Origin: Hymenobacter sp. YC55
GTDB lineage: Bacteria; Bacteroidota; Bacteroidia; Cytophagales; Hymenobacteraceae
Assembly: GCF_029433095.1 (NCBI RefSeq)
Contig: NZ_JARNTX010000010.1
Coordinates: forward strand, 1-64,000
Reading direction: 5' to 3'
DNA length: 64,000 nucleotides
Shown here piece by piece: positions 8,666 through 18,604 of the stretch. Position numbers and translations under genes: made by a program. How positions within the stretch are numbered: position 1 is the stretch's first letter; each line of letters begins with the position of its first letter. The notes under the pieces were generated by a model. It worked only from the letters and a program-made list of their open reading frames with translations, did not search any database and was not told the DNA's origin.

Positions 8666-11600
8666 TTACTGCAGAACGAGCTTGAGATAATGTACACCGG
8701 TAGCTGTGGTGAGGCGGGCTACGTAGAGGCCGGGTGCAACCCGAGCGGCTTGCCATTGCGCTTGCACCGGCTGCCCGGCCAAGGCCTGACCTGCTTTCAA
8801 GTGCTGGACGAGGCGGCCGTTGGTATCGTAAATTGCAAGTTGGTAAGCTTCCGAATGCGCCAACGTAAACTCCAGGGTGGTACTGCCCGTGAACGGATTG
8901 GGGTAGCTGCTTACCGTTTGACCGAATAAAGCTGCCTTGCTGGATGTAGCTAGTACTGCAGCCGTCTGCGCTTCTTTGCTAGCACTGGCGCCGGCTGGCT
9001 CTTGCCCGTACACGCGCTGTCCTTGCACATAAACCGTGACATGGTCGTTTTCAGCCAGGGGGCCAGCGGCCCGGTAAGAGAAGTCGTTTGCTTGATTGAA
9101 GGCCGACCAGTCAGCCTTTGCGAGGCGGAACTGCACGTTGCCAGTGTTGCTCAGCGAGGCCAGATTGCCCGAAGCAGCCGCGAAGTGCAGCTCGGCGTAG
9201 GACTGCGTGCCGGCTTGGCCGAACGTAACGCTCACGTTGTTGCTGCCGAGCTGCGCGTAATCCACGAAAGCTTTCATGGCCTGCGTTCCTTCGGGGCTAA
9301 ACCAGTACCGCACGGTTAGGTCTTGGTAAGCTACTGGTTGGTTGCCCACGTTGCGCAGTTGCAGAGTCGTGCTGATGGTATTGCTGTTGGCATTCCGTTC
9401 GCGGTTTTCCGTCCACACTTGCAGGCGGCGTTCAGCAGGCACAGATGCTGGCTCGGTGCCGCCAATCAGCACTCCGTTGCGGTAGACCGTGATGCGCTCA
9501 TTTTTCAGATACGCACTGTTGGCAGTATAGGAGTAGTCGTTCGCCTCATCGAAGCTGGTCTGCGTCTGCTTGTAGATGCGCGACTGAATGGGTCCTGAAG
9601 TGCTACCCGCCGCCAAGCTGCCAGTGGCGGCCGAGAAACTGTATTCCACGTAGCCGGATGCTCCCTGACGAGGATCGGTGAGTTGCACGTAGCGCGCTTG
9701 CACGCCGCTAGTACCGAGCTGCGCCCAGTCGATAACTGCTTGAACGGGCGCGTAATCCTCAACCGTGAGCCAGTAGCGGACTGTGAGCTGCTGATACGGA
9801 ATGGCGGCCGCGCTTTCATTGCGTAGCTGCAAATTAGGCTTGAGCGTGTTGTTGGTAGGCTGACGGTCTGCATCCTGGTGCAGTACTGCAACGGAAGCCT
9901 GCACGGTTACGGCCACAGCCGCCGATGTAGTAGTTAGTCCGCCGTTGTCGGTAGCCTTAGCCGTGAGCGAGTAAGCGCCCAGGGGCGCATTGCTCCAGGT
10001 GAAGCTGTACGGAGCCGCGGTAGCCGTACCCAGCAGGGTAGTGCCGTTGAAAAATTCCACTTTGCTGATTGTGCCATCCGTGTCGGCAGCCGAGGCCGTG
10101 AGGGTAATCGTGCCAGGTGCCGCGAAGCTGGCTCCAGCTGCTGGCGAAGTCAGACTGACGGTGGGAGGTACGTTGGCTACTACGCCGCAAGCTTCGCCAA
10201 CGGTGTAGCTGTGCGGCGTGGCCGAGGAGTTGCGCTCCGGCCCACCGGCCCCCACCTGGTACGTGAAGTAGATGCTGAGCGTAGCGCCGCTAACTTGGTT
10301 TGGAAGTGTGAACGTGAAATCACCAGCGCTATTCTTAGTCATACCGTAACCCGCATTGTTGGCATAGAAAATAGCGAGGTTGCCACCAGCTACGGTGCCC
10401 AGCGGATGGAACGTAATGGCTACGTTGGTGCCCGTAGTTACGGCTTTCCAGCTGTAGTCACCATTCGCTACAGTGCCGCAATAGCCACCCGTGTCGCCAC
10501 CGGGCGTAGAGCCGGTTACGGTTACGGAAACAGCGGTTGAGGTGGTCGTCAGGCCTAAGTTGTCGGTGGCTTTGGCGGTGAGGGAGTACGTGCCGGCTGC
10601 TGCATTAGTCCATGTAAAACTATAGGGCGTATTGGTAGCAGAACCAAGCAGCGTGGCGCCATTGTAGAACTCCACTTTACTGATGCTACCATCCGCATCG
10701 GCAGCACTGGCAGTGAGCGTGATAGTGGCCGGCGCCGTAAACGTTGCGGAAGGAGCAGGGGAAGTGAGACTAACCGTGGGCGCCGTGTTGGCGGGCGTAT
10801 TGGTGCAGGTGGTCCCAACGGTGTAGCTGTGCGGCGTGGCCGAAGAGTTGCGTTCGGGGCCGTTGGTGCCTACTTGGTACGTGAAGTAGAAGCTTAGATT
10901 GGTGCCGCTAGCCTGATTGGGCACCGTGTACGTGAAGTCTCCGGCCGTGTTTTTCGTCATGGTATAGCCCGCATTGCCCACGTAGAGAATGGCTAAGTTG
11001 CCGCCCACTACGCTGCCTAGGGGGTGGAACGTGAAGGCAACGCTGGAGCCCGTAGTAGCAGCCGCGTAGCTATAGTCGCCGCTAGCAGCTGTGCCGCAGT
11101 ACGTTACCGGCGGCACGCTAACAGGTTGAGCGTTGTAGTAAATGTTGTCGATGTAAAAATCGGCGGTGGCGCTGGCTACGTCGCCGGCAAACATAAAGGC
11201 TTGGTCTAGTGTGGTTAGGTCCAAGTTGGCAAAGGCTTGGAACGGAATTACTACCTCGTGCCACTGTCCATCCCGGACCAACCCGTATTGCGTTGCGCCG
11301 GCGGCAAATTCCACCCAGCTTTCCCCGCGGCCCGTCTTAATACCTACCTTGAAATGGCCCGTGTAAGAGGTTTTAAAGTGAAATTTCAGGGAGCCTTTAT
11401 TGAAGGCCGCTACGTTTTTCACGTCGTTATCAATGCCAAAGCCAAACCAGTTGCCGGCTGCGGCGCGCAAGGCCAGCACCTCCGAACCCTCGAACGGTAC
11501 CGGGGTGGGGGAGGTGATGTTGGCTAGGTTGTTCCAGAGGTACAGATTGGCGTCTTGCCCAAAAAGCAGCTTGCTGGCAATCTGCGCGTTATCAGTATAG

Positions 11601-13585
11601 ACACCAAAATCGGGGCCGGCAATGGTATTGTCTTTCACCGTCACGGTCACGGGCGCCGAGGTGGTGCTGACCTTGGCATTGTCGGTAACCTTGGCGGTCA
11701 GCGTGTAGGTGCCGGTTGTTACGCCGCTCCAAGTATAGGAGTAGGGTGCTGTCAAATCGGTGCCAAGCAGCGTAGCGCCGTTGTAGAATTCCACCTTGTA
11801 GACGGAACCATCGGTATCGGAAGCCGCTGCCTGCAACGTAACCGTAGCCGGCGTGGTAAAGCTGCTGCTAGCAGTAGGCGAAGTCCAACTTACACTCGGT
11901 GCCACGTTGTTGGGCGCCGCCACAAACACAGTGGCTGGCGCGGAAGTAGTCACGACGCCTTGGTTGTCGGTGGCCTTGGCCGTAAGCGTATAAACGCCGG
12001 GGGCTACGTTGTTCCAAGTGAAGCTGTAGGGTGCTGTCGTGGCTGTGCCAAGCAAGGTGAAGCCGTTGTAGAATTCCACCTTGGTCACGGAGCCATTGGC
12101 GTCGGCGGCGTTGGCGGTGAGCGTGATAGTGGCTGGCGTCGTAATCAGGGCCTCGTTAGCGGGAGCCGTCAAACTGACGGTTGGGGCCGGGTTGGAAGCT
12201 ACTCCGCCACTGTAGTAGATGTTGTCGAAGTAGAAGTCGGCGGTGGAACTAGCCACGTCGCCGGCAAACATAAAGGTTTGATTGACGGACGTTAAGTCGC
12301 CGTTGTTGAACGCCGACAGCGGAATCACCACTTCGTGCCATTCGCCGTCGCGCACCAAACCGTAGCGGGAAGTGCCGGTCGCAAACTCCACCCAGCTTTC
12401 ACTAGCGCCCGATTTAAGGCCAACTTTAAACTGCCCGGTATAGGTAGTTTTGAAATGAAACTTCAACGAGCCGTTGTTGAAGGCTGACAAGTTCTTGATC
12501 TGATTGTCTACACCCAAGCCAAACCAGTTGCCGGCTGCGGCGCGCAAAGCCAGCACCTCCGAGCCCTCGAACGGCACTGGGGTAGGAGAGGTGATGTTGG
12601 TCAGGTTGTTCCAGATATAGAGGTTAGCATCCTGCCCATATGCCAGCTTGTTGGTGATGGCCGGATTCTCGGTGTAAATGCCAAAGTCGCCGGCAATGGT
12701 GTTGTTGGTGCCCAGATACAGCTCGTCGCCCGGGCTTTGGTAGAGTCGGACGTAATCAACCAGCATCTGACCTGGCAGGGGCGCCGTGATGCCACTGGCC
12801 GAGTAAATGCCCGTGTACTGGCCTCCAACAGCCAAGTTGAATAGGATGTACTGCGCTTTGTGAAACTCTTCTAAATCGGCGGCCGCGCCTTTAGAAATAT
12901 CAATGGCATAGTACTGAGCGCCATCAATAAACATGCGAATAGCCTGGCTGTCCCACGTCATTTTGTAGACGTGGTAGTCCGTGGATAGGTCCGTGGGGCT
13001 GTCGTAGTGGGTACTGTAGGACGCGTGAGAACCAGCGTTTTGCCAGTGCGTGGCACCGCCAACCCGCCGGTTGGTTAAGTTGACCGCTACTGCATCGGCC
13101 GAGCCCATTTCCATGATGTCGGTTTCCCCGCTGGCGGGCCACGTGCCGGTAGCGCCTAGCAGCCAGAAAGCCGGCCACAAACCGTTTCTCAGGTCGGGCA
13201 CTTTGATGCGAGCTTCCAGTGTGCCATATTTGAACTGCACCCGGCCAAGCGTCTTGAGACGCGCCGAGGTAAACGGCTTGCCTTGGTAGTCTTCGCGGCG
13301 GGCCTCGATAACTAGGTTGCCGTTGTTGATGCGGGCGTTTTCGGGGCGGTTTGTGTAAGATTCCAGTTCACTATTGCCCCAGCCGCACACACCTTGTGCG
13401 CAACCGTCGCCGAGGTCGTAGGTCCAGGTGTTGGGATTGATGGTAGGGCCATCGAAGTTTTCTTCCCATACCAACTGTTGCTGGGCGCGGGCAGGTAGTA
13501 GGGTGGCCACAAGCAGCCCAAGCAGCAAAAAGAGCTTGGTTCTGCTCGTAAAAAAGTGGGCACAGAAGTACAAGTGTTGTTTCAT
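8666..13585 (-). CDS. Multimodular GH16 beta-glucanase, T9SS-secreted
   Basis: A 1639-residue secreted glycoside hydrolase. ATG 13585 is chosen because a signal peptide follows (MKQHLYFC...LLPARAQQ); longer frames start at TTG. Modules by approximate residue: GH16 catalytic domain 37-290, with catalytic motif GETDIMEM (nucleophile Glu154, acid/base Glu159); galactose-binding-like module 295-460; two Ig-like (Big_7 type) repeats 463-648; a second galactose-binding-like module 653-820; ~100-residue module 827-928 (starts YCGTAASGDYSY, CBM56-like by recall); Ig-like 932-1023; a second such module 1032-1132; Ig-like 1135-1227; two CBM3-like modules 1230-1375 and 1385-1528; T9SS type A sorting domain 1548-1639 (SSYPNPFTGSTTLEF, ending in LKLVLQ). 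GH16 enzymes of this kind cleave beta-1,3 or mixed beta-glucans; CBM3 usually binds cellulose. Confidence 0.92.
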   Translation of the reverse strand: MKQHLYFCAHFFTSRTKLFLLLGLLVATLLPARAQQQLVWEENFDGPTINPNTWTYDLGDGCAQGVCGWGNSELESYTNRPENARINNGNLVIEARREDYQGKPFTSARLKTLGRVQFKYGTLEARIKVPDLRNGLWPAFWLLGATGTWPASGETDIMEMGSADAVAVNLTNRRVGGATHWQNAGSHASYSTHYDSPTDLSTDYHVYKMTWDSQAIRMFIDGAQYYAIDISKGAAADLEEFHKAQYILFNLAVGGQYTGIYSASGITAPLPGQMLVDYVRLYQSPGDELYLGTNNTIAGDFGIYTENPAITNKLAYGQDANLYIWNNLTNITSPTPVPFEGSEVLALRAAAGNWFGLGVDNQIKNLSAFNNGSLKFHFKTTYTGQFKVGLKSGASESWVEFATGTSRYGLVRDGEWHEVVIPLSAFNNGDLTSVNQTFMFAGDVASSTADFYFDNIYYSGGVASNPAPTVSLTAPANEALITTPATITLTANAADANGSVTKVEFYNGFTLLGTATTAPYSFTWNNVAPGVYTLTAKATDNQGVVTTSAPATVFVAAPNNVAPSVSWTSPTASSSFTTPATVTLQAAASDTDGSVYKVEFYNGATLLGTDLTAPYSYTWSGVTTGTYTLTAKVTDNAKVSTTSAPVTVTVKDNTIAGPDFGVYTDNAQIASKLLFGQDANLYLWNNLANITSPTPVPFEGSEVLALRAAAGNWFGFGIDNDVKNVAAFNKGSLKFHFKTSYTGHFKVGIKTGRGESWVEFAAGATQYGLVRDGQWHEVVIPFQAFANLDLTTLDQAFMFAGDVASATADFYIDNIYYNAQPVSVPPVTYCGTAASGDYSYAAATTGSSVAFTFHPLGSVVGGNLAILYVGNAGYTMTKNTAGDFTYTVPNQASGTNLSFYFTYQVGTNGPERNSSATPHSYTVGTTCTNTPANTAPTVSLTSPAPSATFTAPATITLTASAADADGSISKVEFYNGATLLGSATNTPYSFTWTNAAAGTYSLTAKATDNLGLTTTSTAVSVTVTGSTPGGDTGGYCGTVANGDYSWKAVTTGTNVAITFHPLGTVAGGNLAIFYANNAGYGMTKNSAGDFTFTLPNQVSGATLSIYFTYQVGAGGPERNSSATPHSYTVGEACGVVANVPPTVSLTSPAAGASFAAPGTITLTASAADTDGTISKVEFFNGTTLLGTATAAPYSFTWSNAPLGAYSLTAKATDNGGLTTTSAAVAVTVQASVAVLHQDADRQPTNNTLKPNLQLRNESAAAIPYQQLTVRYWLTVEDYAPVQAVIDWAQLGTSGVQARYVQLTDPRQGASGYVEYSFSAATGSLAAGSTSGPIQSRIYKQTQTSFDEANDYSYTANSAYLKNERITVYRNGVLIGGTEPASVPAERRLQVWTENRERNANSNTISTTLQLRNVGNQPVAYQDLTVRYWFSPEGTQAMKAFVDYAQLGSNNVSVTFGQAGTQSYAELHFAAASGNLASLSNTGNVQFRLAKADWSAFNQANDFSYRAAGPLAENDHVTVYVQGQRVYGQEPAGASASKEAQTAAVLATSSKAALFGQTVSSYPNPFTGSTTLEFTLAHSEAYQLAIYDTNGRLVQHLKAGQALAGQPVQAQWQAARVAPGLYVARLTTATGVHYLKLVLQ
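10190..11105 (-). repeat. Duplicated CBM/Ig module pair inside the GH16 gene
   Basis: Two copies of a ~100-codon module (about 11105-10800 and 10490-10190) are alike at DNA and protein level; both contain GGNLAI and end in RNSSATPHSYTVG. An Ig-like repeat lies between. A second duplicated unit, the galactose-binding-like module, lies at about 12700-12200 and 11625-11125. These are internal tandem duplications. Confidence 0.75.
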
Positions 13586-14733
13586 GAAAGTGGGAATTGG
13601 ATGGATATAGGAGCAAGCCACCAACGGGTCGGGGTGGGTAATGCAAGTATTACTTAACCAAGAGCGACAGCGCGCCAATTGCTTGCTGCCTTATGGGGCC
13701 GTGACCAGCTCACACATCCTCGCTCAGGTTGAAGCTAGGTTGACAGCAGTGCCCGAAAGCAAAGAAATTGATGCTGTTGCCGCTGAATATATTCAGCATT
13801 CAAGCGAAAATGCAAAGGTCGAAAAACCGTCATGCTGCACTTGTAGCCAGTTTTGTACACTTACTGCACACGTGCCAGGCAGCTTTTATCGCCTAGGAAA
13901 GTGAACTACGCCAAGAAGCCTTGCACTAGGCTTATGGATAAAAAACAATGAAAAAATATCAATTTTTTGCTGCGTCTAACGTATCGTCAGCATCAACTCG
14001 GTAGGTTGACACGAGTACCAAAGGTCTAGTAAGTTTCAACTACAATAAGCGATGTTGACAACCGCTTGGTCTGAATCGGAATAGATGCCGAAGCACCTGT
14101 TGACTGTTTGCCGGTGTCGTGGATAGGACAGCTAGGAGGTAAGTCAATTAATTCAGCCGCTGCTTAGTAGGATGCACAATGTACCCTCCGAACTATAGAA
14201 TATCCGGCCCCACTAGCTAGTGCAAAATCTCACGCAGCCTTCCGCTCGAAGTGAAGCTTTAGAAATACTATGTGCTGCTACTTCTCTAATTCGTACCCAA
14301 GTCAAAAGGAAAATTTTGCAGCGCTGCACGCAGCTTCATATTCCGAACATTCAACTATATCTACTTTTATGGGTATGCCTCCGCTTTTATTTTGCATCAT
14401 ATTAAACTCAACTGCCGAAAAACAATCCTAGCTGAGCAGCCTCTAGAAGTACCTCTATTCCAAGCTGAACACTATGTCATTTATTCAGGCTTGAACTTTA
14501 AGTTTACTCGGCAAGAAGTCTTTACAGTTTGACTCGTGTAATTAGCTGAAACCTTTTTGGCACAAAGCCTATATGTAGCGGCATAAGGCACCTCGTCGGG
14601 GTACTATGCTCGAAATGTGCTACTATATCCTTTATATTTATAAAAAATATCTTATTACCTATCATCCAGTTTATTTTAACAACTGCTCCTCGTCCTCTCA
14701 CAACCACACTTTTCTCCTTTAATCACTAGTAAT
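13586..14733. other. 1.15-kb gene-free spacer
   Basis: Between the divergent GH16 and DUF5672 genes. Short frames at 13641-13904 and 14220-14405 have no recognisable features and unlikely compositions. The right part is AT-rich (for example 14629-14660). It must hold both promoters. No repeat, RNA or mobile-element end was recognised. Confidence 0.5.
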
Positions 14734-15594
14734 TTGGAAGCTGTTATTCCGGCAGACGACGATGGTACTCGCCTTGGCGAAACAGGTGCCTTCTCCCAAG
14801 CGGTAGCCAAGCAACGGTCACCTTATCTGGTAACGGTCGTTATTCCCATCCACAAGGAAGAGCCGTCGGAGCTAGAAAAGATTTCTCTGGCGCAGACCTT
14901 GGCGGTCTTGCACAAGTACCACATCACCTTTATGGCCCCTACCTGGCTTGACACAAGCTGGTACGAGGCCTACTGCGAGGGCAAAGCACAAGTTTTCTTT
15001 GAGCGATTCGAGTGGCGCGGCTGGCAGGCTTTTGCCGAGCTCATGATTGCCCCGGTATTCTACCACCGCTTCTTGGCCTACGACTACATGCTGATTTGCC
15101 ACCTCGATGCCTTCGTCTTCCGCGACGAGCTCGAGGAATGGTGTGCCCGCGGCCACGACTACATTGGGGCTGTCATCTACAACGAAGGCTATATCCGGCC
15201 TAAAACACTGTTTCGCGGCCTTATCGGTTACAATAGCCCAAGCTATGTGGGAGCTGGTGGCTTCTGTCTGAAGAAAACAAGTACGTTCTACCGCGTCACC
15301 TCCAAGCACAGGCGTTACATCGATTTTTTCCTCTGGCTCAACAAGAAGCGCAAGCGCATCTTCCTCGACGACTTATTTGTCTCGCTGCACTTTCCCAAAC
15401 TCGAGGCCAATTTCAGCATTCCGCCCAACGAAGTAGCCGAGCGTTTCGGAGCCGACTACAACAACTGGGAAGAAGACAAGCTGCCGTTTTCTAACCAAGA
15501 CAACAGCACCCTGCCCTTCGGCGTGCACGCCTGGATTCAGTACAACCCTGAGTTTTGGAAGCCTTGCATCCGTCGCTACGGCCATGTGCTATAA
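14734..15594 (+). CDS. DUF5672 (glycosyltransferase-like) protein
   Basis: A 286-residue cytoplasmic protein. The frame has no ATG before residue 69; TTG at 14734 is the only near-cognate start before the conserved core, so the start is uncertain. The core matches DUF5672: YLVTVVIPIHKEEPSELEK, THWLDTS-like PTWLDTSWYEAY, then YDYMLICHLDAFVFRDELEEW, where HLDAF resembles a metal-binding DxD-type site of GT-A enzymes, followed by DYIGAVIYNEGY, SPSYVGAGGFCLKK and a C-terminal PFGVHAWIQYNPEFW. Family members occur in surface-polysaccharide loci and are presumed glycosyltransferases. Here the gene is isolated, so acceptor and sugar cannot be suggested. Confidence 0.78.
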   Translation: MEAVIPADDDGTRLGETGAFSQAVAKQRSPYLVTVVIPIHKEEPSELEKISLAQTLAVLHKYHITFMAPTWLDTSWYEAYCEGKAQVFFERFEWRGWQAFAELMIAPVFYHRFLAYDYMLICHLDAFVFRDELEEWCARGHDYIGAVIYNEGYIRPKTLFRGLIGYNSPSYVGAGGFCLKKTSTFYRVTSKHRRYIDFFLWLNKKRKRIFLDDLFVSLHFPKLEANFSIPPNEVAERFGADYNNWEEDKLPFSNQDNSTLPFGVHAWIQYNPEFWKPCIRRYGHVL

Positions 15595-15736
15595 GTGCTA
15601 GTTCAGCATTTGTGAGCTTACTCTTCACTTGTGCCTGCTCTGCAAGCGCTTATGTACTAGCAGCAGAGCAATGTGGCATAGCATAGCCGTCACCTACTTC
15701 TCTGGCTCTAATACTTGGTAGATGTTGCCATGCTGT

Positions 15737-17224
15737 TTATTGTCCGGCGGCAAGAGTGGGTAAGTTGGTTTTGGCCGGTGCTTGCCAGGCCTGAGCAAGT
15801 GCTTGGTCTCGGTTATACACGTCAGGCAATTGGCGTAGCTGGCTGCCATCGGCTTCACAAGTAAGATAACGTACCAACAGCGGGACGGGGGCTTGCAGCG
15901 AAAAACCCTTGGTTCGGCCTTGAATTACACTAGCTGCCAATTCCTGCGTGCGGCGCACAGCTCGGCTGGTATCGTCGCGTTGGAGTAGGAAGCATGCCAG
16001 CGCCAAAGGCTCTTCCACGCGGATACAGCCGTGGCTCAACGCGCGGTTGGTAGCGCGGAAGGCTGCCTTGGCGGGCGTATCGTGCAAGTAAATAGCATAG
16101 GGGCTGATGAAGCGAAACACGACGTGCCCGAGTGCATTACGGGCCGAAGGCAATTGCCGTATTTGGTAGGTAAACGTTTCCGGCCGTATCTGTTTCCAAT
16201 TCACTCGATATGCGTTGGCGCGCTGGCCCGTGGCCGAATACAGCTGGTAACCATGCCGGTCAAGGTAGCCGGAATTTCGTTGCAGTCCGGGTAACATTTC
16301 GTCGATGGCAATACTTTGGGGTACTCGCCATTCGGGTGCCGCTTGAAAGTAAGTTACGGCACTAAACAACTCTGGGGTTGGCATACTCGCCTTGCCCACA
16401 ATTACGCGATGCGTGGCTACTACTCGCGCGCCCCGAACAACTTGCAAGCTAAACGCCGGGATATTAACCACTAAGTATAACGAATCGGTGGGCGGCTCCC
16501 AACGCAGGCGTTCCAAATTGAGCGCTACTGCCAACGCCATTCGTTGGGCGGCAACGCTGTCGGTGCGCAGCAGGCGCTGCCAGGCCCAGCGCAGCCGAAC
16601 GTAACTACGAGAATCGGGTTGGGCACTCAGCAGTTTAGCGGCAAATTGCCCGCTGCGCACGGCTTGCAGCAAGTGCGTAATGGCATCAAACGCAGGAGCA
16701 TCAACAGGTTTGGCCGGGCGCAAATCGAGGCTAGTGATGCGCCCATCGTGCAGGTGGCGCGCAAAGCCAAGCATAGCTGCCGTAAGGTGCTGCTCCGTAC
16801 GCACGCGCAAAGGCACAACGTGACCAAGTGTCTGCGCGAGCGAATCTAAGAGCCCTCGCAGATGTGCTACTTGATAGTCAGTAGGTTCTAGGCCGAACTG
16901 GGAGGCGCTTTGCAGCAAGCGTAAGCCTTCCCAAGCTTCCGGTACCGGCCCATCGGCCCGCGTCCAGACGGGAGCGTACCTGTTACGCCAGTAAAACAAG
17001 GCTACTTGAGCCGCCTCAGTAGTTGCTGGGTGTAAGGTATCGAGTGGCTGTTGTCGGAGTAGCGTTGTCACTTGCGCATCGGGCGATTCAGTTGCCGCAA
17101 CGCTTCCGGAAAGTAGCATTGACAAGCCAACCAAAGCCAGTACCCTAGGAGCCGTTTGCCATTTTCGGGCCCGGATAAGCAAATGCAACAAGCAGATAAA
17201 TGGATAGCATAGAGTTGTTTTCAT
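15737..17224 (-). CDS. YcbB-type L,D-transpeptidase
   Basis: A 495-residue envelope enzyme that would form 3-3 peptidoglycan cross-links or attach proteins. An N-terminal hydrophobic segment (residues ~27-45, LALVGLSMLLSGSVAA) acts as signal peptide or anchor. Residues ~60-230 form the helical scaffold region of the YcbB group. The YkuD catalytic domain spans ~248-430, with the active-site motif SHGCIRVEEP carrying His398 and Cys400 and the upstream conserved AIYLHDTPAK. Length fits the large gram-negative YcbB class. The gene is monocistronic, with a 140-bp spacer downstream. Regulation is not apparent. Confidence 0.92.
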   Translation of the reverse strand: MKTTLCYPFICLLHLLIRARKWQTAPRVLALVGLSMLLSGSVAATESPDAQVTTLLRQQPLDTLHPATTEAAQVALFYWRNRYAPVWTRADGPVPEAWEGLRLLQSASQFGLEPTDYQVAHLRGLLDSLAQTLGHVVPLRVRTEQHLTAAMLGFARHLHDGRITSLDLRPAKPVDAPAFDAITHLLQAVRSGQFAAKLLSAQPDSRSYVRLRWAWQRLLRTDSVAAQRMALAVALNLERLRWEPPTDSLYLVVNIPAFSLQVVRGARVVATHRVIVGKASMPTPELFSAVTYFQAAPEWRVPQSIAIDEMLPGLQRNSGYLDRHGYQLYSATGQRANAYRVNWKQIRPETFTYQIRQLPSARNALGHVVFRFISPYAIYLHDTPAKAAFRATNRALSHGCIRVEEPLALACFLLQRDDTSRAVRRTQELAASVIQGRTKGFSLQAPVPLLVRYLTCEADGSQLRQLPDVYNRDQALAQAWQAPAKTNLPTLAAGQ

Positions 17225-17603
17225 AAGCGGACTTAGCTAGTCCCAACAATTCCCTACTCGTTGAAAGAAGCCCGCAACGATGCGCGGCCCCACTTAGACT
17301 TTTCGTATGTAGTAGCCAGCCTAGGCTGGAGATCCGCCGCTGCTTTCTGCGACTAGATCTGCGTCAATACTCCTTGCACATCCACTATCAAAATCACACG
17401 TCAACCCCGTTCGATAGGATAAGCGTACCTATCTTAAATATAAGCAAAACACAGGTCAATTACACCTTTATAAAGGACAACCTGTCGGGCTTCTTTATTA
17501 AATATAAACATCTGATTTGAAGTAATATATAAGAACACGCCCGTCTAAATTTTGAAATGTCTTTGCTGGCAAATGAGCCTTGCGCACTGGCTTCACTGAC
17601 GAT
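17225..17603. other. Spacer where a paoC-like gene would be expected
   Basis: Contains no coding frame. It lies directly downstream of paoA-paoB-like genes, where the molybdopterin catalytic subunit gene normally follows. No remnant of such a gene was recognised in the translated frames. Confidence 0.5.
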
Positions 17604-17611
17604 TGTAAAAG

Positions 17612-18604
17612 TTATGCGAGGCGGCGCTCAGTCAGGGTGGTGAGTGCGCGGACCATGATGCGCTTGGCCAACTCGATTTTGAAGGCGTTGTGCTCGAAGC
17701 CCACCGCAGTTTGTAGCTCGGCCTCGGCGGCACGGCGGAATAGCTCGGGCGTGGCCGGGGCACCTGTCAATATTTCTTCGGCTTTGTGTGCTCGCCAGGG
17801 TTTGTGAGCCACACCCCCCAACGCCAGCCGCACCTCCTGAATGCGGTTATCGGATAGTTTCAGCACTCCCGCCACCGATACCAGCGCAAAGGCGAAACTG
17901 GGCCGGTCGCGCACTTTTAAGTAGAGTGAGTGACGAGCGAAGGGTAGCGCGGGCAGATCGATGGCCGTTATCAGCTCGTCGTGGCCAAGGTTGGTGTCGC
18001 GCTCTGGCGTGTCGCCGGGTAGGCGGTGGAAGTCGGCTATTGGAAGGCTGCGCTGACCGTTGGGCCCTTGTACTTGCACTATAGCATCGAGGGCGGCCAG
18101 CGCCACGGTCATGTCGGAAGGGTGGGTAGCAATGCACTGCGGGCTAGTGCCCAGGATGGCATGCAGGCGATTGTAGCCGGCGAGGGCGCTGCAGCCGGTG
18201 CCAGGTTGGCGCTTGTTGCAAGGCGCGGTGGTGTCGTAAAAATAGTAGCAACGGGTGCGCTGCAGCAGGTTGCCGGCGTTAGTAGCCATGTTGCGTAGCT
18301 GCGGCGAGGCTGCGCTGAGCAGCGCCTGCGCCAGCACCGGGTACCGCACACGCACCAGCGGATGGTTGGCCGTGTGGCTGTTGCGGGCCATAGCTCCGAG
18401 GCGTAGACTGCCATTGGGCAACTCCTCGATCTGCGCAAAAGGCAGCCCGTTCACGTCCACAACTTCACTAGGGCGCTCTACATTTTCGCGCATCAAATCC
18501 ACCAGGTTGGTACCACCTCCAATGAATTTGGCTTCCGCGTTGTGGACTACGGCACGAATGGCCGTATCGGCATCGGAGGCGCGGGTGTAGGTAAAGCCTC
18601 TCAT
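17612..18604 (-). CDS. FAD subunit of aldehyde/xanthine dehydrogenase (PaoB-like)
   Basis: A 330-residue FAD-binding subunit of the molybdenum hydroxylase family. ATG 18604 overlaps the stop of the upstream gene (ATGA), which sets the start. The FAD motif FIGGGTNLVDLM lies at 27-38 and MATNAGNLLQRTRC at 106-119. Four cysteines, Cys119, Cys129, Cys138 and Cys157, in the context RTRCYYF, APCNKRQPGTGC and PQCIATHPSDM, match the extra [4Fe-4S] loop of E. coli PaoB. In the known complex this subunit passes electrons from the molybdenum subunit to FAD. The partner catalytic gene is missing here (see findings), so its function depends on a subunit encoded elsewhere. Confidence 0.88.
   Translation of the reverse strand: MRGFTYTRASDADTAIRAVVHNAEAKFIGGGTNLVDLMRENVERPSEVVDVNGLPFAQIEELPNGSLRLGAMARNSHTANHPLVRVRYPVLAQALLSAASPQLRNMATNAGNLLQRTRCYYFYDTTAPCNKRQPGTGCSALAGYNRLHAILGTSPQCIATHPSDMTVALAALDAIVQVQGPNGQRSLPIADFHRLPGDTPERDTNLGHDELITAIDLPALPFARHSLYLKVRDRPSFAFALVSVAGVLKLSDNRIQEVRLALGGVAHKPWRAHKAEEILTGAPATPELFRRAAEAELQTAVGFEHNAFKIELAKRIMVRALTTLTERRLA

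Noticed and set aside
11555..12295. 246-codon frame antisense to the GH16 gene
   Set aside because: Arises from repeated module sequences; Gly/Arg-rich without structure.
13641..13904. 87-codon frame in the spacer after the GH16 start
   Set aside because: No family features; lies in promoter territory of a divergent gene.
14220..14405. 61-codon frame in the same spacer
   Set aside because: AT-rich stretch with random-looking product.
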